Shown: positions 26,562 through 35,568, counted from the first letter of the stretch. The stretch is 64,000 nucleotides of DNA from JANSWY01 sp965243755 (GCA_965243755.1 CBDEVW010000002.1:620001-684000); one strand, 5' to 3'. Program-made: numbers and translations. Notes: generated by a model not told the origin, from the sequence alone.

Positions 26562-28594
26562 TTTCGAAAAATTACTTTAATGGCAGAGGATGATATTGGA
26601 TCATAAATTATTAATGGTATACCGAGGTAACCTGTTGGGTCAAAATGTTGGTAAATGCCGTGATATATTTCCCTGCCTCTGAGATCGGTTATTAAAACTT
26701 TTACAGAATTATATGAGGAAGTAATAGTTGGTTCAACTATACAATCATAATCCATTAGATCAATGTGAATATTTGATGAAATTGTGTAATCAAAATAAAA
26801 GCTGGACTCGCTTGCAATTGCTCCTATTCTAAATTGTATATCATTAAGCGAAGATTTATTGATAGTTAGGTTGCCCCGATTTAGAGAAACACAGTCGCAA
26901 TTGGAGTATTCAATTGCTAACGGATAATTTGATTCAATTGAATATTCAAGCTTATCGTGACTGTTTTTATTAAGAGTTAATTTTGGCTCAGCAATTTGTA
27001 AGTTGTTTTTTACAGAAATAACCTCTGTAGAGGTTGATATCTTTCTTCCATCTACATATGAGTCGATTGAAACTTCATAATCACCGAGTTGCAATGGCGT
27101 TAGATGATTTTCTGAAATTTGCAGTGCTACTTCATCTGCTTCATCAATGGTAATTTTTCTTACAATACCATCTGAGAAGTTATACTTTAATGGTCTATCA
27201 ATATACAACACAGCGGGTAGCTTCCATGAGTCAATAACATTATTGCTTAAAATCGGAGTATAATTCAAGGGGGCATGACTTTTCATGTTTGTAAGTACTG
27301 AAAGGTCTTTTACTTTCTTTTCATGGGTTTCTGAAAGGTTAGTCTCCATATCTATTACAAAACCAACATTATTTGAATCAAAAAAATACTTGTATTTATT
27401 AGTGCGAATTACATTTTCCAAATGAGGATTGGGTCTTTCATTTGTTGGATGCCAAGAATATTGATCCAATTGCCATATCAAAATACGATCAAGACACTGT
27501 GGCGAAAACAAATAAGCACCATCAAGTCCATCAATAGTGTGGGAGAAAATTTTGGTAATAGAATAAAATATATCTACATGATGAGTGAGCTTATCATTCA
27601 TATAGGTACCACTAATCATTTGAGGCCAGGAAAGTAAAAATGGTACTTTTATACCTCCTTCGTATAAGTCAGTCTTTCTTCCAGTGTAGGGATGTGCACT
27701 GCCCTGAATTGCAGGCCCGTTATCAGAAGTTAATATTAGTATCGTGTTGTTGTACAGGTCATTTTCAATCAGGTAGTTGATTAACCTCTGCAACTGTTGG
27801 TCACTGTACTCTATCAAATATTTGTACTTTTCTGGTTCGTTCTGGCACCTTTCTCCAGGTGGACATTGCAGAGGTTCATGTGGTGTATAAAACCATAAGT
27901 TTAAGAAAAACGGTTTCTGCTCTCTTGTTGAACGTTCAATAAACTGAATCGAATAATCTATCAACTGGTCTGGAAGGAATTTATCGGATTCAAATATCGA
28001 ATCATTGTAAACTGAAAATTTAGCTTGATTGGAATAAAAGGTGCTATTGTTCCAATATTCGGATAGACCTGGTGAGTGTGTCAAATGACTCAAATAGGAT
28101 TTGAATCCATGTTCCAATGGTCCAGGGATACTTTGTTTGGTCCCATTCTTTCTATTGGCAATGTCCGTAATTGAAGTTCCTCCAAGGTGCCACTTTCCTA
28201 CATGAAATGTCTCATAGCCAACCGAGTTGAGAATTTTGGGAATAGTCCAAAGTTGCTCAGACAAATGCTTCCTAGCATTATCAAAATGAGAGGATATCCC
28301 TAATTTAGCAGGGAATATTCCGGTGAGAATGCTAGCTCTTGAAGGAGTGCAAACAGCTGAACCCGCATATGCATTTGTGTAGATTATTGAGCTATTTGCT
28401 ATTTTTTCAATAGTTGGTGTTCGAATTCTGGATAAGGAATTATATAATTTCAGATCACCAATTCCCAGATCATCATACATCACTATGATGATGTTTGGTT
28501 TCTCCTGTGACCACAGAGGAAACTTAATAGCTATAATAAATAATGCAATTATAAAATATACATGAGCTTTCACTAAATTCGCACAATTATTCAC
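26558..28594 (-). CDS. Secreted sulfatase 2 (arylsulfatase A-like)
   Basis: A 678-residue sulfatase. A signal peptide ends at about residue 30 (FPLWSQ). VMYDDLGIGD is the metal site, the maturation motif CTPSRASILTG has Cys82 as formylglycine precursor, and GKWHLGG and LTSDNGP are further active-site motifs of the arylsulfatase/GALNS branch. After the catalytic domain come about 230 residues of beta-rich extension. They end with VLITDLRGREIYHG, which resembles the start of a T9SS sorting domain, but the tail is atypical. It belongs to a different branch from sulfatase 1, so the substrates probably differ. Confidence 0.88.
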   Translation of the reverse strand: MNNCANLVKAHVYFIIALFIIAIKFPLWSQEKPNIIIVMYDDLGIGDLKLYNSLSRIRTPTIEKIANSSIIYTNAYAGSAVCTPSRASILTGIFPAKLGISSHFDNARKHLSEQLWTIPKILNSVGYETFHVGKWHLGGTSITDIANRKNGTKQSIPGPLEHGFKSYLSHLTHSPGLSEYWNNSTFYSNQAKFSVYNDSIFESDKFLPDQLIDYSIQFIERSTREQKPFFLNLWFYTPHEPLQCPPGERCQNEPEKYKYLIEYSDQQLQRLINYLIENDLYNNTILILTSDNGPAIQGSAHPYTGRKTDLYEGGIKVPFLLSWPQMISGTYMNDKLTHHVDIFYSITKIFSHTIDGLDGAYLFSPQCLDRILIWQLDQYSWHPTNERPNPHLENVIRTNKYKYFFDSNNVGFVIDMETNLSETHEKKVKDLSVLTNMKSHAPLNYTPILSNNVIDSWKLPAVLYIDRPLKYNFSDGIVRKITIDEADEVALQISENHLTPLQLGDYEVSIDSYVDGRKISTSTEVISVKNNLQIAEPKLTLNKNSHDKLEYSIESNYPLAIEYSNCDCVSLNRGNLTINKSSLNDIQFRIGAIASESSFYFDYTISSNIHIDLMDYDCIVEPTITSSYNSVKVLITDLRGREIYHGIYQHFDPTGYLGIPLIIYDPISSSAIKVIFRN

Positions 28595-28704
28595 AGTATA
28601 ATTATAGTCTCAATTTAAGGCAAAATCTTTAGAAAAACTCTTAAGAGACCAATTAGTCGTCAGTATATAAAATATCTTAACAACACCTATTTAATTTGCG
28701 ATTA

Positions 28705-29901
28705 GTGAAAAAGAGAATACTATTTGTCAGTCCGTTTTTCTTTCCAGAACCAATATCGACTGCTAAATACAATACCACATTAGTGAAAGAGTTGCTTGAT
28801 GCCAATTGTAGGGTTGATGTCTTATGCTCGCACCCATTTTATCCTCACTGGAAGGTAAAAAAGAGCAAAGATGATTTCCCTGGCGCTCAGGTTATAAGAG
28901 GAGGTTCAAAAATAAAGTATCCCGGAAATACTTTATTGAGAAGAGCAATTTTGGAAATTTGGTTCTCAATTTTTGTAGTTCGACATATTATCTTTAACCG
29001 CAATCGGTACGATATATGTATTTCAATATTGCCACCCAGTCTTTTTGCTTATTTTATTCAACTATTTATAGGAAAGAATATAAAAACTATCAGTGTCGTA
29101 CATGATCTCCAAAATGTCTATGCGAAAAAATCTAGTGGTATAAAAGGCAAAGTATTAACATCAACTATAGGTTTTATAGAAAAAAGAGTGCTGAAAAACT
29201 GCAATTCAATTATTTTCCTTTCCAATACGATGCGGGATGCGGCTGAAAAGGATTACGAAACCACATACCGCAATAGTTTTGTAAGTTATCCGTTCATAAA
29301 TCTTTCTGAAGAAAACAAGAACGAGGACATTCCACTGCATTATTTACCAAAAGATCAATTTAATATAGTTTATTCTGGTGCTTTTGGGGAGAAACAAAAC
29401 CCAAGAGTATTGTTGGATTTCTTTCAAAGGTATACCACTATAAAAGATGATACAGTGTTTACTGTTTTTTCAGATGGGCCAATATTTGAAGAATTGCAAC
29501 AAATTTATAAAGCTAATCCCAAAATCCAGTTTTTTAATTTGGTTCCTCAAGAACAAATTCTCAGTTTGTACAGGAGTAGCGATTTGCAACTAATACCTCA
29601 AATTGAAGGTAGTAATGAAGGCTCTTTACCTTCAAAGCTCCCAAATTTACTTTATGCTGGAGTGCCAATCCTTTCTATTTCTGAGGAAAAGGGGGAGTTA
29701 GAAAAAATACTATCAGATTTTAGTGATTCTTACACTTTGACTACATGGGACTTTGATGAGTTTTGTAAGGTGATCGATATGATTAAAGACAAAAAAGGCC
29801 AACGATCAGCTTATCAAATTTATCAGGAAAGGGTTCAGGAGGGGAAGATGGAAAAATTTAATATCGAATCGCTTATAAATTACATCATTAGTAATGAGTA
29901 G
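28705..29901 (+). CDS. GT4-type glycosyltransferase (WcaI/WbuB-like)
   Basis: A 398-residue GT-B glycosyltransferase. It begins KKRILFVSPFFFPEPIST, a usual opening of GT4 enzymes. The donor-site region NEGSLPSKLPNLLYAGVPILS matches the WbuB/colanic-acid type. The GTG at 28705 is preferred over a TTG at 28696; there is no ATG near the N-terminus. It is divergent from sulfatase 2 and 40 bases upstream of gmd. Only two clear glycosyltransferases, this one and 22693-23781, are present besides the initiating enzymes. Confidence 0.87.
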   Translation: MKKRILFVSPFFFPEPISTAKYNTTLVKELLDANCRVDVLCSHPFYPHWKVKKSKDDFPGAQVIRGGSKIKYPGNTLLRRAILEIWFSIFVVRHIIFNRNRYDICISILPPSLFAYFIQLFIGKNIKTISVVHDLQNVYAKKSSGIKGKVLTSTIGFIEKRVLKNCNSIIFLSNTMRDAAEKDYETTYRNSFVSYPFINLSEENKNEDIPLHYLPKDQFNIVYSGAFGEKQNPRVLLDFFQRYTTIKDDTVFTVFSDGPIFEELQQIYKANPKIQFFNLVPQEQILSLYRSSDLQLIPQIEGSNEGSLPSKLPNLLYAGVPILSISEEKGELEKILSDFSDSYTLTTWDFDEFCKVIDMIKDKKGQRSAYQIYQERVQEGKMEKFNIESLINYIISNE

Positions 29902-29929
29902 AGATTTAATTTTTTGAACTAAATATGAC

Positions 29930-29937
29930 TACTTTTG
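29930..29937 (+). promoter_or_regulatory. -7 element directly before gmd
   Basis: TACTTTTG matches the Bacteroidota -7 consensus and ends four bases before the gmd ATG at 29942, so the transcript would be leaderless. The nearest TTG upstream (29914-29916) is only 13 bases away, shorter than consensus spacing. Confidence 0.55.
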
Positions 29938-29941
29938 CGGG

Positions 29942-31057
29942 ATGAAAAAAATTGCTTTAATTACTGGGATCACGGGTCAGGATGGTGCATACTTATCGGA
30001 GTTGCTACTTGAGAAAGGATATGAAGTACATGGTATTAAGAGAAGATCCTCTCTGTTCAATACAGAGAGAATTGACCACCTATACCAGGATCCACATGTT
30101 GATAATGCTAATTTAAAGTTACATTATGGAGATTTAACAGACTCTCTGAACCTAACAAGGCTAATCCAAGAAATAAAACCTGACGAGATTTACAATTTGG
30201 GCGCAATGTCCCATGTTAGAGTAAGTTTTGACACACCTGAATATGTGGCAAACGTTGATGCAATTGGAACATTAAGGATATTAGAGGCCGTTAGATTATT
30301 GGGACTTACAGAATCTACCAAAATCTATCAGGCTTCAACCTCTGAGCTTTATGGTTTGGTTCAGGAGGTTCCTCAAAAAGAGACGACACCTTTTTATCCA
30401 CGATCACCATATGCTGTTGCCAAACTTTATGGCTATTGGATCACTGTAAACTACAGAGAGGCATATAATATGTTCGCAAGCAATGGTATTCTATTTAACC
30501 ATGAATCACCCCTAAGAGGAGAAACATTTGTCACCAGAAAGATTACCAGGGCAGTTTCCAAAATGGCATATGGATTACAAAATGTCATGTATATGGGAAA
30601 TTTGGACGCAAAAAGGGACTGGGGTCATGCGAAAGATTATGTAGAAGGCATGTGGAGGATATTGCAACATGATGTGGCTGAAGATTTTGTTCTTGCAACT
30701 GGTGTAACAACTACCATCAGAGAATTTTTGAAGATGGCCTTTAGAGAAGTTGGTGTTGAAATTGAGTTTAAGGGTTCTGGAATTGATGAGATCGGTTATG
30801 TTGCTTCAATTGCGAATGACCAATATTCATTGAGTGTTGGACAAGAAGTAGTTAAAATTGATCCGAAGTATTTTAGGCCTACTGAAGTGGAACTGCTCAT
30901 TGGAGACGCCACAAAAGCAAAAGAAAAGTTAGGCTGGTCTCCGAAATATGATCTTCAGGCCCTTGTAAAAGATATGATGGCTGCCGACCTTAAATTATTT
31001 GAAAAAGACAAATATTTGCTCGATGGGGGCCATGACATATTAAACCAGGCTGAATAA
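29942..31057 (+). CDS. gmd: GDP-mannose 4,6-dehydratase
   Basis: A 371-residue extended SDR that forms GDP-4-keto-6-deoxymannose. The NADP motif GITGQDGAYL is at 9-18. ASTSELYG and SPYAVAKLYGYW hold the catalytic residues, and NHESPLRGETFVTRK is a Gmd signature. It is followed after three bases by fcl, so the pair makes GDP-L-fucose. Fucose is a common site of sulfation in marine polysaccharides, which fits the sulfotransferases in this locus. Confidence 0.96.
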   Translation: MKKIALITGITGQDGAYLSELLLEKGYEVHGIKRRSSLFNTERIDHLYQDPHVDNANLKLHYGDLTDSLNLTRLIQEIKPDEIYNLGAMSHVRVSFDTPEYVANVDAIGTLRILEAVRLLGLTESTKIYQASTSELYGLVQEVPQKETTPFYPRSPYAVAKLYGYWITVNYREAYNMFASNGILFNHESPLRGETFVTRKITRAVSKMAYGLQNVMYMGNLDAKRDWGHAKDYVEGMWRILQHDVAEDFVLATGVTTTIREFLKMAFREVGVEIEFKGSGIDEIGYVASIANDQYSLSVGQEVVKIDPKYFRPTEVELLIGDATKAKEKLGWSPKYDLQALVKDMMAADLKLFEKDKYLLDGGHDILNQAE

Positions 31058-31060
31058 TTC

Positions 31061-31993
31061 ATGGAAAAGAATTCAAAAATATATGTTGCCGGACACAGGG
31101 GCATGGTTGGGTCGGCGATTGTTAGGTTACTACAGTCAAAAGGGTATAACAATCTATTGACTCGAACATCCAAGGAGCTGGACTTAAGAAGTCAGGAACA
31201 GGTTATTAGGTTTTTTGAAGCTGAAAAACCGGAGTATGTTTTTCTGGCGGCAGCAAAAGTTGGGGGAATTCATGCGAACAATTTCTATCGTGCAGATTTT
31301 CTGTATGATAATTTAATGATTGAAGCAAATGTAATTAGTGCCGCTCACTCCTATCTTACAAAGAAACTTTTATTATTGGGCAGTTCTTGCATTTATCCAA
31401 AGTTTGCTAAACAACCCATAAAAGAGGAAGAATTGCTAACGGGTCCACTTGAAATCACCAACGAACCTTATGCAATAGCAAAAATAGCAGGAATCAAACT
31501 TTGTGAAACTTTCAGAGATCAGTATGGATGTGATTTTATAAGTGCCATGCCTACGAACTTATATGGACCAAATGACAATTACCATCTTGAAAACTCACAT
31601 GTTCTTCCAGCATTATTGAGGAAAATTCACACTGCGAAAATTTCAGGACAGGAAAGCGTTGAAATTTGGGGTACCGGATCTCCAAGGAGAGAATTTTTAC
31701 ATGTGGATGATTTGGCGGAGGCCTCATTATTCTTAATGAAGAATTATTCTTCAAAAGAAACAATTAATGTAGGTTATGGAAGCGATTTGAGCATCAAAGA
31801 ATTAGCTGAACTGATCAAAAAAGTTGTAGGATATACGGGTAGCCTTGAATACAATACTAGTAAACCGGATGGAACCCCTAGAAAACTAATGGATAGTAGT
31901 AGAATTAACAGTTTGGGATGGAAGCCAAGAATTGACTTGGAATCTGGTATAATGCAAACCTACAACTCAGTAGACAAATCCGATTGGCTATAG
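31061..31993 (+). CDS. fcl: GDP-L-fucose synthase
   Basis: A 310-residue SDR with NADP motif GHRGMVGSAI (11-20), LLGSSCIYPKFA and the catalytic PYAIAKIAG, all hallmarks of Fcl/WcaG. It epimerises and reduces the Gmd product to GDP-L-fucose. Directly downstream of gmd and 45 bases before the next epimerase gene. Confidence 0.96.
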   Translation: MEKNSKIYVAGHRGMVGSAIVRLLQSKGYNNLLTRTSKELDLRSQEQVIRFFEAEKPEYVFLAAAKVGGIHANNFYRADFLYDNLMIEANVISAAHSYLTKKLLLLGSSCIYPKFAKQPIKEEELLTGPLEITNEPYAIAKIAGIKLCETFRDQYGCDFISAMPTNLYGPNDNYHLENSHVLPALLRKIHTAKISGQESVEIWGTGSPRREFLHVDDLAEASLFLMKNYSSKETINVGYGSDLSIKELAELIKKVVGYTGSLEYNTSKPDGTPRKLMDSSRINSLGWKPRIDLESGIMQTYNSVDKSDWL

Positions 31994-32038
31994 GCCTCTA
32001 AACTCCATTGTGACTTATAGATATTATTTTAGCAACAA

Positions 32039-32989
32039 ATGAAGGTATTAATTTTTGGTGGAGAAGGTTTTATAGGAACTCATTTTCAGAATTTTTTACA
32101 AAATCAAAGTGGGATTACAGAAATTTTAAGTTACGACCTTGAACAAAAGGATGAGTCACGAAAAATTGATGTAAGGAAACCAATTAATTTAAAAGGCGAT
32201 TTTTCGAGTTCTGACTGGATAATAAACTTAGCGGCCATTCATAGGACACCTGGACATCCAGATTATGATTATTTTGAAACTAATATTTTAGGAGCAAAAA
32301 ACATCTGTGACTTTGCGGATAAAAATGGAATCAACAATTTGATATTCACCAGCTCGATAGCTCCGTACGGAGCATCCGAGGAGACAAAATATGAAGATAC
32401 CCTGCCAACTCCAAATACTCCATATGGGATATCGAAGTTAGTAGCAGAGGAGATCCATAAGACGTGGGCCGCAAAAGACAGTGAACGTAAATTAATGATC
32501 CTCAGGCCTGGCGTGGTTTTTGGGAAAGGTGAAAATGGAAACTTTAGCAGGCTAGCTTCTGCCATTTCTAAAGGTTATTTTTTCTACCCGGGAAGGAAAG
32601 ATACTATCAAAGGGTGTATCTATGTGAAAGAACTGGTGTTTCAAACCTGGAGTTTATTTAGAAAACAGGAGTCATCTGTAGAAACATATAATTTTGCTTA
32701 CTTTCCCGCTTATACTATCGAATCTATAGCAGGTGGTATTGCTGAAGTTCTTGGAGCAAAGCCCCCCAGGATTTTGATCCCTTCCTGGATATTAAGTTCT
32801 GCGGCTTCAGTTTTAACATTATTTGGATTTTCTAAATTGGGAATCCACCCGGATAGAGTGCGGAAGTTAATGATTTCAACTAACATATCTGGAAAAAAAC
32901 TCGCGGAGAAGGCAAAAAGCTACAAATTTAATTTTAAGGAGGCTTTGGATGACTGGTACAAGGATTGCAATAAGGAAGGTTTGTACTAG
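32039..32989 (+). CDS. NAD-dependent epimerase/dehydratase, substrate unknown
   Basis: A 316-residue extended SDR. The dinucleotide motif GGEGFIG lies at 8-14, TSSIAPYG holds the catalytic Ser/Thr, and TPYGISKLVAEE gives Tyr and Lys. A family assignment beyond the Pfam-like epimerase level is not possible for me. It is not an obvious RfbD/RmlD, because it keeps the extended-SDR layout with a dehydratase/epimerase-like C-terminus. It may finish one of the deoxy sugars made in this cluster. Confidence 0.75.
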   Translation: MKVLIFGGEGFIGTHFQNFLQNQSGITEILSYDLEQKDESRKIDVRKPINLKGDFSSSDWIINLAAIHRTPGHPDYDYFETNILGAKNICDFADKNGINNLIFTSSIAPYGASEETKYEDTLPTPNTPYGISKLVAEEIHKTWAAKDSERKLMILRPGVVFGKGENGNFSRLASAISKGYFFYPGRKDTIKGCIYVKELVFQTWSLFRKQESSVETYNFAYFPAYTIESIAGGIAEVLGAKPPRILIPSWILSSAASVLTLFGFSKLGIHPDRVRKLMISTNISGKKLAEKAKSYKFNFKEALDDWYKDCNKEGLY

Positions 32990-33054
32990 TTCGGACATTA
33001 ATTAGGAGTTTTGTGTCCTTTATAGTTGACTGCTTTTGAGCGTTTTGCACCTTT

Positions 33055-33084
33055 TTGAAAATTAATATTTTATGCCGTACTTTG
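33055..33084 (+). promoter_or_regulatory. Candidate promoter of the initiating transferase gene
   Basis: TTG (33055-33057), 20 bases, then TACTTTG (33078-33084), one base shorter than the TAnnTTTG consensus. It lies about 35 bases before the start at 33119 in a 129-base intergenic gap. Confidence 0.35.
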
Positions 33085-33118
33085 CTTTCTTTAATGCTTT
33101 CATAACTCTACAACGAAG

Positions 33119-34504
33119 ATGATTAGGCATAGATATTCTAAGCTTTTCCCATATTTATTTTTACTTTTTGATCTGATAAGTTTGAATGTTGGGATAATAT
33201 CTGCCAACTTCATTAGATTCTCCCAATTCCTATATTCTGATGATCGTTACGGATATTTGCATATATATTTAAATGTCGCATGGGTCATAATATTTTATTC
33301 AACAAAATTAAATGAAAGCAACCGGGAATTTAAAGTACTTGATGTTGTAAATAAAGTACTGTTGGCCCTAGTAATAAACCTCTCCCTTACATTTGCTATG
33401 TGGGTGGCCACCAGGTCTTATTACTATTCAAGAGAACATTTGTTTTATACCTATCTGTTTTTTTCAATTTTAGTAGTAAGCTGGAGGGTAGTTTTCTACT
33501 TCCTAATAAGAATATATAGGAAAAAGGGGTATAACCATAGAAATGTTTTAGTTGTTGGTTACGGCGATACTTCCAATGGAATAGTCAAGTATTTATTGAA
33601 TAACCCATCTCTTGGCTATAGGTTTATTGGTTTTTTGGATAATCATTATCCATCTGGGTTTAAAAATATCCTGGGTACCGTTGATCAATTGGAGGACATA
33701 TGTGAAGATCAAAAAATTGATGTGATTTTCTGCAGTCTTCCAAAGTTGTATAATGATGAAATAAAACGTGTGATAGATTATGCTGAGAATAATCTAATTC
33801 AGGTAAAAATGATTTCAAGATTTAGTAGTCTGCTAAACAGAAATCTTTCAATTCAAAAATATGGCGAAATTCCTATTATTAATGTAGGAGCAATTCCTCT
33901 GGATAGCCAATTTAACCGATTTGTAAAAAGAGCATTTGATGTAGTATTTTCTCTATCTGTAATTGTTATATTATTATCATGGCTTATACCTATAATTGGT
34001 ATATTGATTAAGTTAGAATCGAAAGGGCCTGTATTTTTCAGACAGTGTAGAAACGGTCGTGGGAATAAGAAGTTTTTGATTTTTAAATTCAGAACAATGC
34101 GGGTTCATGAAGATCAGGAAGTGGTACAGGCAAAGAAAAATGACTCAAGAATTACAAAATTGGGATCATTTTTAAGAAAAACAAGCTTAGATGAATTACC
34201 TCAGTTTATTAATGTCTTCCTGGGAGATATGTCAGTAGTAGGTCCTCGCCCTCATGCTGTTCCTCATAACGAGGAATATCAACGGAAAATTGATAGGTTT
34301 ATTCAGAGACATGCTGTAAAACCAGGAATTACAGGATTGGCACAAGCAAAAGGTTATAGAGGTGAAACAGCACAATTTAGTGCAATGTACGGAAGAGTTA
34401 AGCTCGATCGCTTTTATGTGAAAAACTGGAGCCTTTTGCTTGATTTGAAAATTATTATGCTAACGATTAGGTCAATTCTGCAAGGACAAGAAACGGCCTA
34501 CTAA
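33119..34504 (+). CDS. Polyprenyl glycosylphosphotransferase (WcaJ-like), initiates repeat-unit synthesis
   Basis: A 461-residue membrane enzyme that places the first sugar-1-phosphate on undecaprenyl phosphate. Four or five N-terminal helices precede a CoA-binding-like domain (NVLVVGYGDTSNGIV) and the C-terminal bacterial sugar transferase domain. That domain contains KRAFDVVFS, GPVFFRQCRNG, FKFRTM, SLDELPQFINV and GDMSVVGPRP, the full catalytic set of the family. Glucose, galactose or a HexNAc sugar are possible substrates. It closes the plus-strand biosynthesis run. Confidence 0.93.
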   Translation: MIRHRYSKLFPYLFLLFDLISLNVGIISANFIRFSQFLYSDDRYGYLHIYLNVAWVIIFYSTKLNESNREFKVLDVVNKVLLALVINLSLTFAMWVATRSYYYSREHLFYTYLFFSILVVSWRVVFYFLIRIYRKKGYNHRNVLVVGYGDTSNGIVKYLLNNPSLGYRFIGFLDNHYPSGFKNILGTVDQLEDICEDQKIDVIFCSLPKLYNDEIKRVIDYAENNLIQVKMISRFSSLLNRNLSIQKYGEIPIINVGAIPLDSQFNRFVKRAFDVVFSLSVIVILLSWLIPIIGILIKLESKGPVFFRQCRNGRGNKKFLIFKFRTMRVHEDQEVVQAKKNDSRITKLGSFLRKTSLDELPQFINVFLGDMSVVGPRPHAVPHNEEYQRKIDRFIQRHAVKPGITGLAQAKGYRGETAQFSAMYGRVKLDRFYVKNWSLLLDLKIIMLTIRSILQGQETAY

Positions 34505-34510
34505 AGGACG

Positions 34511-34966
34511 TTAATTGGCTTTTTTATTGAGTGACGCAATGTCTTTAAATAAAATTCTACCCCCTTCAATTGCCAGCAAAATAAAAGGTAAACTTACCAG
34601 GTTCCTAAAAAGATCAAATGCAATATCATAGACAAATTCAAACTGTAAAATTTTGGATATGAACATGATGATTATAAGCGTGCTAATAACTGCGATTAAA
34701 ATAAATGCAATTATATTTCTGATTTTTTTCTGTTTGCTAAATAACACAAAAACAAATATGAAGTGTAGCGCTATATACAGGAAATGATAAAAAATCCAAC
34801 CGGCTAGATATTGTTGGTGATTGTTGGTTTTCAAAAAAATATTTAGCCTATCGTTCAAACCTGTGGAAAATATGTGGTCTAATTCCCGGATGATATAAAA
34901 TTTAAAAGTACCAAAAATTAAAATCAGTAAAAATATAAGGATTGACAATAGTCGGGTTTTATTCAT
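34511..34966 (-). CDS. Exosortase-associated small membrane protein
   Basis: A 151-residue protein with four or five predicted helices and no recognised catalytic motif. Its start overlaps the exosortase stop by eight bases, so the two are co-expressed. In Bacteroidota, short exosortases are commonly followed by a membrane protein of this size (XrtX- or XrtF-associated proteins). The assignment comes from size, topology and this pairing. Confidence 0.6.
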   Translation of the reverse strand: MNKTRLLSILIFLLILIFGTFKFYIIRELDHIFSTGLNDRLNIFLKTNNHQQYLAGWIFYHFLYIALHFIFVFVLFSKQKKIRNIIAFILIAVISTLIIIMFISKILQFEFVYDIAFDLFRNLVSLPFILLAIEGGRILFKDIASLNKKAN

Positions 34967-35462
34967 TTGTAATTGTAGAATACCTTTTCAACCAAAACCT
35001 CCAGATAAGAAATACAATTATGTAAACAATGAGAACATAGGTGTATTTATGATTAATTTCAAAGGACTCCCTGAAGAATTTGTAGTTTAACGCTAAGGCA
35101 GTTTCTCTTAGTACATTAACAATATATATAATAAAAATTCCAACAGGAATAAAGATCAATTTCATATCTAATCGACCAGGAAAAATAATTATGAAACCAG
35201 CATATAAAGCAAATAACTCTAAGCCATTACACCCATCAGCTATCAAAACGACTGATTCTCCGTCAATTTTTACTATATTATCTTCAACAGCAGCATTGTA
35301 ACCCAAAACATCGAGGCAAAAATCAGTGCCGGCAACCACAGTAGCAGTTAAGTTTTTATTAATTCTACCGTCCGGAAGTATGAAACCATAATAGACAATA
35401 ATCCATGTCGTAAATAAAATTATTGTCCTGATAACAATTTTTTTTATCAAAGTCGATTTCAT
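34959..35462 (-). CDS. Short exosortase-family transpeptidase (XrtX/XrtF-like)
   Basis: A 167-residue protein with about five helices. It carries the exosortase/archaeosortase triad: Cys78 in ADGCNGLELFALYAGF, Arg119 in NVLRETALALNY and His138 in NHKYTYV. Exosortases are membrane peptidases that process proteins with C-terminal sorting tails, and in many Gram-negatives they occur next to exopolysaccharide loci. This is the minimal-length Bacteroidota form. No protein with an evident exosortase tail is encoded in the window. It is transcribed opposite to the polysaccharide genes. Confidence 0.82.
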   Translation of the reverse strand: MKSTLIKKIVIRTIILFTTWIIVYYGFILPDGRINKNLTATVVAGTDFCLDVLGYNAAVEDNIVKIDGESVVLIADGCNGLELFALYAGFIIIFPGRLDMKLIFIPVGIFIIYIVNVLRETALALNYKFFRESFEINHKYTYVLIVYIIVFLIWRFWLKRYSTITNE

Positions 35463-35568
35463 ACATATGTTGGGTGTAATACATACTAAATATAGTACAC
35501 AAGATTAAATATATTTCACAAAGCATAGAAATCTATTAAATATATGAGCAGCTTTTATAATATTTCCC

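Noticed and set aside
34959..35462. Reading the 167-residue protein as a signal peptidase or rhomboid protease
   Set aside because: The Cys/Arg/His triad and its spacing fit exosortases; no Ser-Lys or GxSG motif is present.
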